From positions 1 through 64,000 of the forward strand of contig DASQLQ010000066.1 of assembly GCA_035629935.1 (NCBI GenBank): a stretch of DNA of 64,000 bases, read 5' to 3'. A program made the position numbers and the translations under genes. Positions 41,955 through 51,700 of this stretch are shown in pieces; position 1 is the first letter of the stretch, and each line of letters starts with the position of its first letter. The stretch comes from DASQLQ01 sp035629935. Its GTDB lineage: Bacteria; Actinomycetota; CADDZG01; WHSQ01. Under the pieces are notes generated by a model. That model had not been told where the DNA came from, did not search any database, and was given only the letters and a program-made list of their open reading frames with translations.

Positions 41955-43556
41955 TTACCAACGAGACGGCGCGAGAGTCGACATCGGTCGACGAAAAGAG
42001 CTCTTCTTTAGGTAAATCGTGTTCGTAGCTCGCCGCTCATCGGGGGCCACCCACGTATTGGACGACGAGCCGATCAACAGCTCCAGGTGATGACCGTCGG
42101 CGACCACCCAGTCCTTATCGATGAATTCCAGGCTGACCTCGTACCGCTTGCCGGGAACCAGGTCCTTGCCCATCCCCCGACCGTGCCGGTAACGGGCGTT
42201 CATGAAAGCTCGTGAAACCACCTGCTGCTGGCCCGTCTTCGCTACATCCAAGAGGACTGCGACGAAATGGGTGCTGGGTGAGTCGCTCTCGACGACCAGT
42301 TCAAGAGTCGGTCGTCCGATCATGCGCTCTTGCCCCTCACTGCTTTCGATCTTGACGCGAACGAAACGCTCACCTTCCCCGATTCCCCGCAGCATCTCGG
42401 ATTCCGTGAGCGCTCCATCGTCGAAGTAAGTGAACGTGTCCGGCCCTTCCAACCAATGATTGGCCGTCGGAGTGATTCCCCAACCGTTCTGCAGGTGCCA
42501 TTTGCCATCGTTGGTCTGGACACGCACGGCGGGTTCGTCCTCTACTCCGTTGTCGACGCCGTACAGCCAGCGTTCGAACCACTTCTCCAGGAACGCGTCC
42601 CAGTCTCCGTACTTACCGCGCGGGCTCGCGTGGGCCCACTGCCCAAGCACCATCGCTTTCTCGGTGTCGAGGGCTTGGAACCATGCGGTTCCCTCCCACG
42701 TCTTGACGTTGAAATCGAGCTGCCCGTGGGAAACGAGGACCGGCACGTCGACCCGATCCGCCAAGCGCAGATAGTCACGCTGCTTCCAGAACGCGTCGTA
42801 GTCGGGCTGCGTGCTGTAACCCTTCATGAACTTCTCGACGCGATCGCACAGGTTCCAACGCATCGCCGTTTGCTGAGCGTCGGTCATCGCACCGGGATCC
42901 GGCGGAGGAAGGAATCCGTAGGCGAACATGAAATCCGTCGGGGTGTCGGACGGTGGATCGATGTCTGCGGACTCACCCGAGTACGTCGAACGCGTCCCCT
43001 GTTGGTACGCGTAGCCCCACCAGCGACTGATGGCCGAAACTGGAACGATCGTTGCGAGGTGTGGTGGGCGTTCGACGGCCGCGGCGTTAGCCGTGGTGCC
43101 ATCGTAAGACCCTCCAGTCATCGCGACCTTCCCGTTGGACCAGCTCCGGGTACCGAGCCACTCGACCAGGTCGTAACCGTCGTGTCGTTCCTTGATGCCG
43201 CCGTAATCCCAGCACCCCCCGGACCCATAGGTCCCGCGAACGTCGGCCACCACGTACGCGTAACCCTTGGGCACGAACAAACGGGCGTCGCCGGCCGGAA
43301 GATCGGTCTCTCTCGGATCGAGAGCGTTATAGAGCTGGTGGTAAGGCGTGAGCTGGAGGATCACCGGGACTTTCTCACCATCGGTAACGGGGCGATAGAT
43401 GTCGGCCGACAGCTTCACGCCGTCGCGCATCTCCACCCGGACGCGCTCGTAGGTGAACTCGGGGTAATTCCGCGGTTGCTGGGCCCCCACGGGGGCGGCC
43501 GCGAACAAGGCTTGGACACAAGCCACGGCGACGAACAGAGCGACCCTCGAGCGCAT
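41955..43556 (-). CDS. secreted CocE/NonD-type serine hydrolase (S15-like)
   Basis: A 533-residue alpha/beta hydrolase. An N-terminal signal peptide (RSRVALFVAVACVQALFAA) ends near AQQ. The nucleophile elbow is GGSYDG in VAMTGGSYDGTTA; the Asp and His are probably in QLDFNVKTWEG and QWAHASPRG. The C-terminal jelly-roll domain of X-Pro dipeptidyl peptidases and cocaine esterases follows (LELVVESDSP...HLELLIGSSSN). Substrate unknown: an acyl ester or peptide. It lies downstream of two-component genes on the same strand, 48 nt after them. Confidence 0.88.
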   Translation of the reverse strand: MRSRVALFVAVACVQALFAAAPVGAQQPRNYPEFTYERVRVEMRDGVKLSADIYRPVTDGEKVPVILQLTPYHQLYNALDPRETDLPAGDARLFVPKGYAYVVADVRGTYGSGGCWDYGGIKERHDGYDLVEWLGTRSWSNGKVAMTGGSYDGTTANAAAVERPPHLATIVPVSAISRWWGYAYQQGTRSTYSGESADIDPPSDTPTDFMFAYGFLPPPDPGAMTDAQQTAMRWNLCDRVEKFMKGYSTQPDYDAFWKQRDYLRLADRVDVPVLVSHGQLDFNVKTWEGTAWFQALDTEKAMVLGQWAHASPRGKYGDWDAFLEKWFERWLYGVDNGVEDEPAVRVQTNDGKWHLQNGWGITPTANHWLEGPDTFTYFDDGALTESEMLRGIGEGERFVRVKIESSEGQERMIGRPTLELVVESDSPSTHFVAVLLDVAKTGQQQVVSRAFMNARYRHGRGMGKDLVPGKRYEVSLEFIDKDWVVADGHHLELLIGSSSNTWVAPDERRATNTIYLKKSSFRRPMSTLAPSRW

Positions 43557-43604
43557 ACCCGGAAGGTTCGCCGCCCTAGGGGTGTATCCCTGGGACCGGG
43601 AGGC

Positions 43605-44657
43605 TTAGACGGGCCTGAGATGCACCTCGAACCGGGCGCCGCCGGGGGTCCCCGGCGTGTAGGACACCTCGGCATCGAACGACTTCGCCAGGCGGCGGGT
43701 AAGAGCGAGGCCCAGGCCGGAACCCTGCGGATGCCACAGGGAGCCGCGTCCGAACGGCTCGAAGAGCTGGTCGACGAGCTCCTCGGGGACTCCGGGGCCG
43801 TCGTCTGCAACGGTGAGCACGGTCCGGGTGGGCTCCGACACAGCTTCGATCCTGACGATCCCGCCTCCATATTGATAAGCGTTGGTCAGGAGGTGCCCCA
43901 CGATCATCTGCAGACGTTCTGGATGGGCAAGCACCTTGAACTCGTCGGCGATCGCTCGTTCTACGGTCTTGCCGTCCGGAGCGGGTGAGGCGTAGAGCGC
44001 CGACTCGACGGTCTTCGTCAGCGACACGGGCACGAGGTCACTTCGATCGAGCGTGCTCAACTCCGACAGTTCTAGCAATTGATTGAGGAGGTGACCCACC
44101 TTCTTGCCCTGCTTGGAGATGACGCCGACCAGCTCGTCGAATTTCTGCTTGTCCAGATCGTCCTTGTGCAGCTCGAGGATGTCGGCGGCGCCCTGGAGGA
44201 TCGAAAGCGGTGTCCTTAACTCGTGCGCTGCGTTGTCGAGGAAATGCCGTTGGGCGCTCTCGACGCGTTGCCTCTCCACGGCGTAGCGGATCGCACGCCC
44301 GAGCACGTATCCGTTGATCCGGTTCTTTGCGAGGTAGTCCTGAGCCCCCTCTTGCAGGGCCTCGATCTCGGTCTCTTCATCCTCGAATCCCGTTAGGACG
44401 ACGATCGCGGCATCCTGCGTCGCGCTGCGGATCAAACGCAACGCCTCGAGCCCCTGGGTGTCGGGAAGCCCCAGGTCCAAGAGGATGCAGTCGTAACTGC
44501 GCGTATGGAGCTTCGCTCGCGCAGCCGAGACACGTTCGACGTGATCGACCTCGGTCTGGATGACTGGACTCCGCTTGAGCATCTGAATAACGAGCCCGGC
44601 GTCGCCGATGCTGTCTTCGACCAAGAGCACGCTGAAGTTGTGAGTTACCGGGCTCAT
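43605..44657 (-). CDS. REC-histidine kinase hybrid (receiver first)
   Basis: A 350-residue soluble protein. The receiver occupies residues 8-~125 (LLVEDSIGDAG, phospho-Asp in CILLDLGLPDTQG, VLTGFED, YLAKN), followed by a HisKA H-box (FLDNAAHELRTPLSILQGAA) and a HATPase (LTNAYQYGGG, DDGPGVP, GSGLGLALTRR). With the receiver at the N-terminus, phosphorylation probably tunes the kinase. No membrane segment. ATGA overlap with the upstream REC-kinase, so they are made together. Confidence 0.9.
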   Translation of the reverse strand: MSPVTHNFSVLLVEDSIGDAGLVIQMLKRSPVIQTEVDHVERVSAARAKLHTRSYDCILLDLGLPDTQGLEALRLIRSATQDAAIVVLTGFEDEETEIEALQEGAQDYLAKNRINGYVLGRAIRYAVERQRVESAQRHFLDNAAHELRTPLSILQGAADILELHKDDLDKQKFDELVGVISKQGKKVGHLLNQLLELSELSTLDRSDLVPVSLTKTVESALYASPAPDGKTVERAIADEFKVLAHPERLQMIVGHLLTNAYQYGGGIVRIEAVSEPTRTVLTVADDGPGVPEELVDQLFEPFGRGSLWHPQGSGLGLALTRRLAKSFDAEVSYTPGTPGGARFEVHLRPV

Positions 44658-45775
44658 CGCGCCTCCGGTAGCGAGAAGGAGAAAGTCGATCCTTTGCCGG
44701 GTTCAGACTCGGCCCAGATACGGCCCCCATGTTGCTCAACGATCTTCTTGCAGATCGCCAAGCCGATACCGGTTCCAGGGTACTCCGTGCTGGTGTGCAG
44801 CCTCTGGAAGATGTCAAACAACCGGCTCGCGTGGGAAGGGTCGAACCCGATCCCGTTGTCCGTGACGTGCACGACCCATTTCTCCCCATCCTTGACGGCG
44901 CTTACGTGAATCTCCGGATCGTCGTGATCGCGGAACTTCATGGCGTTGGAAACCAAGTTCTGGAACAACTGCGTCACGAGTCTTTGATCCCCCACGACGG
45001 TGGGCAACCCATCGTGTGTGACGTTCGCCCCGGCTTCCGCGACCGTCATCGACAGATTGTCGAGCGCTTGGTCGAGTGCTGCTTGCAGCTCCATCGGCTC
45101 CATGGTGCGCTCGGCCGACCCAACCCTGGAATAACGCAAAAGGTCCTCGATCAGCGATCCCATCCGGGCGGCAGACGCGGCAGCTTGCTTGATGTACATC
45201 TGGGCCGGCTCGTCCAGCTTGTCCTCATAGTCCTCCTGAAGAAGGTCGAGGTATCCGGTCACCACTCGCAACGGTTCGTTCAAGTCGTGCGACGCGATGT
45301 AAGCGAACTGCTGAAGCTCGTCGTTAGAACGAGCGAGCTCAGCGGTTTGAGCTTTGAGCAGTTCGTTCTTCTGGTTGAGCTCCACTAAAACCGAGACCTT
45401 CGCCTTGAGTGAGTTCGGATCGAATGGCTTGGAGATGTAGTCGACCGCACCGGACGAGTATCCGAGGAGAGCCTGCGTGGGGTCCTGGCTGATAGCGGTC
45501 AAGAAGATGATCGGTATATCGGTCGTCCTGGGGCGCTCCTTGATCCGTTTAGCTGTTTCGAAGCCATCCATCCCCGGCATCTGAACGTCGAGGAGGATCA
45601 CCGAGAAGTGGTCCTTCAAAAGGAGCCCCAAAGCCTCCTCGCCGGAGGTCGCCGTCACCAGCACGAGGCCGAGTGGCTCGAGCACCGCTTCGAGCGCGAT
45701 CAGGTTCTCGCGACGGTCGTCGACCAGCAGAACCCTGGGCGTCTCGGCCACCGCTCTGCCTACTTGTACAGCCAC
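44654..45775 (-). CDS. REC-histidine kinase hybrid, phytochrome-type kinase core
   Basis: A 365-373 residue soluble protein: receiver (LLVDDRRENL, VILLDVQMPGMDG, FLTA, SKPFD), a short coiled coil (residues ~130-155), H-box YIASHDLNEPLRVVTGYLDLL of the bacteriophytochrome-like subfamily, and HATPase (LVSNAMKFRD, DNGIGFDP, GTGIGLAICKK). The GTG at 45775 overlaps the giant kinase by 16 nt; a second GTG at 45751 is possible. It forms an operon with the poly-HAMP kinase and the next REC-kinase. Confidence 0.9.
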   Translation of the reverse strand: MAVQVGRAVAETPRVLLVDDRRENLIALEAVLEPLGLVLVTATSGEEALGLLLKDHFSVILLDVQMPGMDGFETAKRIKERPRTTDIPIIFLTAISQDPTQALLGYSSGAVDYISKPFDPNSLKAKVSVLVELNQKNELLKAQTAELARSNDELQQFAYIASHDLNEPLRVVTGYLDLLQEDYEDKLDEPAQMYIKQAAASAARMGSLIEDLLRYSRVGSAERTMEPMELQAALDQALDNLSMTVAEAGANVTHDGLPTVVGDQRLVTQLFQNLVSNAMKFRDHDDPEIHVSAVKDGEKWVVHVTDNGIGFDPSHASRLFDIFQRLHTSTEYPGTGIGLAICKKIVEQHGGRIWAESEPGKGSTFSFSLPEAR

Positions 45776-48700
45776 ACCCGCATCAGCGATAGCAGCTGAT
45801 CGGTGTCAACCGGCTTAGTGATGTAGTCGGAGGCCCCTGCCGCGATGCTCTTCTCGCGATCGCCTTTCATCGCCTTGGCCGTCAGCGCGATGATCGGTAG
45901 TCCTTTGAATTCCGCTTGCTTGCGGATCGCGCGCATCGTCTGATACCCGTCCATCTCCGGCATCATGATGTCCATCAACACGAGATTCACGTCACTGTTC
46001 TTGTCCAGGGTCTCGATGCCGTCCCGGCCATTCTCGGCATAGACGACGTCCATCCCCCGCCCTTCTAGAAGGCTCGTCAGGGCGAACACGTTGCGGACAT
46101 CGTCATCCACGATCATCACTTTCTTCCCCCGGAAGACGTCGTCTGCGTTGTGGAGGTTCTCGATGATGCGGCGCTTCTCCGTCGGGAGTTGCGCTTCCAC
46201 ACGGTGGAGGAACAGCGACGTCTCGTCGAGAAGGTGGGCCGGAGATTGAACGTCCTTCACGACTATCGAATCGGCGTAAGCGGACAGCTTCGATTCCTCT
46301 TCGCGGGTTAGCTCCTTCCCGCTGTAGATGATCACCGGAGTGCGGAGGAAAGCTGAATCTGCTTTGAGCTTCTCGAGCAGCTCGAAACTCGAGGAACCCG
46401 CCAGTCGGGGGCTGAGCACCATGCAATCGAACGGCTTCAGCTCCAATTGTTTGACGGCTGCTTCGCCCGAATCGACGGCCGTGACAGAGATGTCGTCGCC
46501 GGTACCGATCAGATCGACCATCGAGGAACGCTCGGTGGCGTCGTCTTCCACTATGAGCAGGTTCCGAACCCCGCGCTCGATGAAGTCCGTCATCTCACCG
46601 AGCGATGCGGCAACTTTCTTCTTGTTTACCGGCTTCGCGACGTACCCGATGGCCCCCGATCTCATCGCGTGGTGACGTTGTTCCTCGTCGGAGATCACCG
46701 TTACAGGGATATGACGGGTAGCAGCCTCGCGTTTCAGGTGGTGTAGGACCACAAGCCCGTCCACAACGGCGATCTCGTTGTCCAGGAATATCGCGTCCGG
46801 CGCGTACTCGCGGGCCAAAGCCATACCCGAGTCGCCCTTGAGGGCGACCATCACCTTGTAACCCTTGGATCGACCGACATTCAAGATCGTGCGCGCGTCT
46901 TTAGGTGTGCCGGCGATCACGAGGAGGACGCGATCCCCGGGCTGCAGGTCGGCTCTATCGTCGCCGACCTCGCTCTGCTCGAGCAACGCCGGATCATCCG
47001 ACCTGAGCAAGAGCCCTCTTGCTTCGTCATGCTCGACACCTTCGATGTCCTCGGACACCAAGAAAGCAGGCTCGGTGTCGCCACCCGGTTGAACCGCCGG
47101 TCGCTTGAGCGGCCGGTACTTCAAGGGGAGATAGAGCGTGAACGTGGAGCCTTTCCCTTCTTCGGAGGCCACCTGGATCTCGCCACCGAGGAGCCGGGCG
47201 ATCTCGCGGCTGATCGACAGTCCAAGCCCGGTTCCGCCGTACTTGCGGGAGGTCGTCCCATCCGCTTGCTGGAAAGCCTCGAAGATCAATCGCAGCTTGT
47301 CGGGTGGCACGCCGACCCCCGTGTCCGTCACCGCGAACGACACGACCTTGGTGGCTTTCTGAAGGTTGTCGGCGATGAACATCGTTTTGGGGGAAGCAAG
47401 GCCGACCGAGATCTTCACCCCGCCCTGGGGAGTGAACTTGAACGCGTTGGATAGCAGGTTGTTCAGGATCTGCTGCAAGCGTTGCTGATCGGTCAGGATG
47501 ATCTTTGGAGTGTCTGATGCGACCTCGACGCTGAACGACAGATCCTGCTGATGTGCGACCGGGTTGAATGCTTGAGCGAGATCGTCCTTCATATTCCGCA
47601 GGTCGACCTCGGCCGGGTTCACGTCCATCTTGCCCGCCTCCACCTTTGACAGGTCGAGGATGTCGTTGATCAGAGACAGCAGGTCCGAGCCCGCGTTGTG
47701 GATCGTGTCGGCGAACTCCACCTGCTTCTGCGTCAGGTTGTTCTCTTCGTTGTGTGAGAGCAGCTTCGCGAGGATGAGGAGGCTGTTCAGAGGAGTACGC
47801 AACTCGTGGGACATGTTGGCCAGGAACTCACTCTTGTACTTCGAGCTGAGGGCGAGTTGCTGAGCTTTCTCTTCGAGGCCTATCCGCGCCATCTCGATCT
47901 CTTGGTTCTTGATCTCGATCTTGCGGTTCTGCTCGGCCAGTAGCTCAGCCTTCTCTTGAAGCTCCTCATTCGTCTGTTGCAGTTCTTCCTGTTGCGTCTG
48001 CAGCTCCTCGGACTGGGACTGCAGCTCCTGCGTTAAGCGTTGCGACTGTTCCAGGAGCTCTTCCGTCCTCACGTTGGCGATGATCGTGTTCAGAACGACG
48101 CCGATCGTCTCGATGACTTGGTTCAGGAACGTCTGGTTGACCTCCGAGAACGGCCTGAACGAGGCGAGCTCGATCACACCGAGCACGTGCTCTTCGAAGA
48201 CGACCGGCAAGACGATGACGTTTACCGGGTCGGATTCGCCAAGTCCCGACGCCACCTTGATGTAGTCGTGAGGAGCATCGGTGATCAGGATGGGGTGTTT
48301 CTCGAGAGCCGCTTGCCCGACAAGCGCTTCACCCTCCTCGAACACAGTTGGAACGTTCTTGCGTCTCTTGTATCCGTAGCTCGCCTTCAATGTGAGCCGG
48401 ACGCTGCTTGGATCGTCTTCTGCTGCTTCGGCAAGGAAGAAAGCACCGTGCTGAGCAGACACCGTGGGGGTCAGCTCGCTCATGATCAACCGCGTAACGG
48501 TTTCGAGATCGCGCTGACCCTGCATCATCGCCGAGACCTTCGCCAGGTTGGTCTTGAGCCAGTCCTGTTCCTCGTTCCGCTTCGTCGTCTCGGCGAGGTT
48601 CGAGATCATCTGGTTGATCTTGTCTTTCAGCTCTGCCACCTCGCCGGAAGCCTCGACCGTGATCGATCGCGTCAGGTCACCTTCGGTCACGGCGGTGGCA

Positions 48701-51700
48701 ACGTCTGCGATGGCTCGCACCTGGGTGGTCAGCGAGGAGGCCATCTGGTTCACGTTCTCCGTCAGGCCACGCCACACACCCGACACGCCCTCGACCTCGG
48801 CTTGTCCCCCGAGTTTCCCTTCGGTACCCACCTCTTTGGCGACTCGGGTCACCTCGGCGGCGAACGAAGACAGCTGGTCGACCATCGTGTTGATCGTGTC
48901 CTTGAGCTGGAGGATCTCGCCCTTCGCGTCGACGGTGATCTTCTTCGAGAGGTCACCTTTCGCGACTGCGGTCGTCACAGCGGCGATGTTTCGCACCTGG
49001 TCCGTCAGGTTGGCGGCCATGAAGTTCACGGAGTCCGTGAGGTCCCGCCACGTTCCGGAAACGCCTTTCACCTCAGCCTGACCACCGAGCTTTCCTTCGG
49101 TACCCACCTCTCGGGCGACTCGGGTCACCTCGTCGGCGAATGACGACAGTTGGTCGACCATCGTGTTGATCGTTCGCTTCAGTTCGAGGATCTCGCCCTT
49201 GACGTCCACGGTGATCTTCTGGGAGAGGTCGCCTTTCGCCACCGCGGTGGTGACCTGGGCGATGTTTCGCACTTGACCAGTCAGGTTCCCGGCGAGTTGG
49301 TTCACCGAATCGGTGAGGTCCTTCCAGGTACCCGACACACCCGTCACCTGCGCCTGCCCGCCAAGGCGGCCTTCGGTGCCCACCTCGCGGGCGACACGCG
49401 TTACCTCTTCCGCGAAGGACGACAGTTGGTCGACCATCGTGTTGATCGTGTTCTTCAGTTCGAGGATCTCGCCCTTGACGTCCACGGTGATCTTCTGGGA
49501 GAGGTCGCCTTTCGCCACCGCGGTGGTGACCTGGGCGATGTCTCGCACCTGGTCGGTCAAGTTGCCGGCCATGAAGTTCACGTTCTCGGTCAGGTCCTTC
49601 CACACGCCCGAGACGCCCTTCACGTCTGCCTGACCTCCGAGCTTCCCGTCCGTACCGACCTCGCGTGCCACACGGGTCACCTCGTCGGCGAAGGAAGACA
49701 GCTGATCCACCATCGTGTTGATCGTGTCTTTGAGCTGGAGGATCTCGCCCCGCGCGTCGACCGTGATCTTCTGCGACAGATCGCCCTTGGCCACTGCGGT
49801 CGTAACCGCAGCGATGTTTCGCACCTGGTCCGTCAGGTTCGCGGCCAGGAAGTTCACGTTGTCGGTCAGATCCCGCCACGTGCCCGAGACACCTTCGACC
49901 CTGGCTTGTCCTCCCAGCTTCCCGTCGGTGCCCACCTCGCGGGCGACTCGCGTCACCTCGTCGGCGAACGTAGACAGCTGATCGACCATGGTGTTGATCG
50001 TCTCTGCGAGGGCTGCAACCTCACCCTTCGCCTCGACGGTGATCTTCTTGGACAGGTCTCCGCTCGCGACGGCGGTGGTGACCTGTGCGATGTTCCGGAC
50101 CTGGGTCGTCAGGTTCGAGGCCATGAAGTTCACGTTCTCGGTAAGCGCTTTCCACGTCCCCGAGACGCCTTCGACCTCGGCCTGACCGCCGAGTTTTCCT
50201 TCGGTCCCCACCTCGCGTGCGACACGGGTCACCTCGTCGGCGAAGGAAGACAGCTGATCGACCATCGTGTTGATCGTCTTCTTCAGCTCGAGGACCTCGC
50301 CTTTCACGTCCACGGTGATCTTCTGGGACAAGTCCCCGTTCGCCACTGCGGTGGTCACGGTTGCAATCTCGCGGACCTGTGCGGTCAGGTTCGAAGCCAT
50401 GAAGTTCACGTTGTCGGTCAGGTCCTTCCACGTACCGGAAACACCCTGGACCTTCGCCTGACCACCGAGCTTCCCTTCCGTGCCCACCTCGCGGGCGACT
50501 CGGGTCACCTCGGCTGCGAACGCACTCAAGGTGTCGGTCATCGTGTTGATCGTCTCGGCGAGCGCGGCGACCTCACCCTTCGCTTCGACCGTGATCTTCT
50601 GCGAGAGATCGCCCCGGGCGACGGCCGTCGTGACCGCTGCGATGTTTCGCACCTGGCTCGTCAAGTTCGCGGCCAGGAAGTTCACGTTGTCGGTCAGGTC
50701 GCGCCACACACCGCTGACGCCCTTCACCTCGGCCTGGCCACCGAGCTTTCCGTCCGTGCCCACCTCTCGGGCAACACGCGTCACCTCGTCGGCGAAGGAC
50801 GAGAGCTGATCGACCATGACGTTGATCGTGTTCTTGAGCTCGAGGACCTCGCCTTTCACGTCCACCGTGATCTTCTGGGACAGGTCCCCCGTCGCAACCG
50901 CTGTCGTGACCGCTGCGATGTCCCGCACCTGTGCCGTCAGGTTCGAGGCCATGAAGTTCACGTTGTCGGTCAGGTCCTTCCACGTACCGGCAACACCCTT
51001 CACTTTGGCCTGACCGCCGAGCTTCCCCTCGGTGCCCACCTCTCGGGCGACACGGGTCACCTCGTCGGCGAACGCACTCAAGGTGTCGGTCATCGTGTTG
51101 ATCGTCTCGGCGAGCGCGGCGACCTCACCCTTCGCTTCGACCGTGATCTTCTGCGTCAGGTCGCCTTTCGCGACGGCAGTGGTCACTGCGGCGATGTTTC
51201 GCACCTGGCTCGTCAAGTTGGCGGCGAGGAAGTTCACGTTGTCCGTTAGGTCTCGCCACGTACCTGACACACCTTCGACCTTGGCCTGACCACCGAGCTT
51301 GCCGTCGGTACCCACCTCGCGTGCGACTCGGGTCACCTCGTCGGCGAACGAGGACAGCTGATCGACCATTGTGTTGATCGTGTTCTTGAGCTCGAGGACC
51401 TCTCCCTTGGCGTCGACCGTGATCTTCTGAGAGAGGTCGCCCTTCGCGACGGCAGTGGTGACCTGCGCGATGTTCCGCACCTGTCCGGTCAGGTTGGAGG
51501 CCATGTTGTTCACCGAGTCGGTGAGGTCCTTCCACGTACCCGACACGCCCTTGACCTTCGCCTGACCACCGAGCTTGCCGTCGGTACCCACCTCTCGGGC
51601 GACACGGGTTACCTCCGAGGCGAACGACGAGAGCTGGTCCAGCATGGAGTTCACCGCGGTACCGATACGCAGGAACTCACCCTTGACGGACTGGCCCTCG

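Noticed and set aside
49150..51249. Very long plus-strand ORF (699 codons) and several shorter ones opposite the HAMP array
   Set aside because: They are antisense shadows of the 276-bp coding repeats; high GC and repetition keep the reverse frame open. Their translations are Val/His/Arg-rich with no fold-like pattern.
48706..51465. Regular repeats as a CRISPR array
   Set aside because: The period is 276 bp, the repeats are in-frame and code for HAMP units, and there are no unique spacers of CRISPR size.
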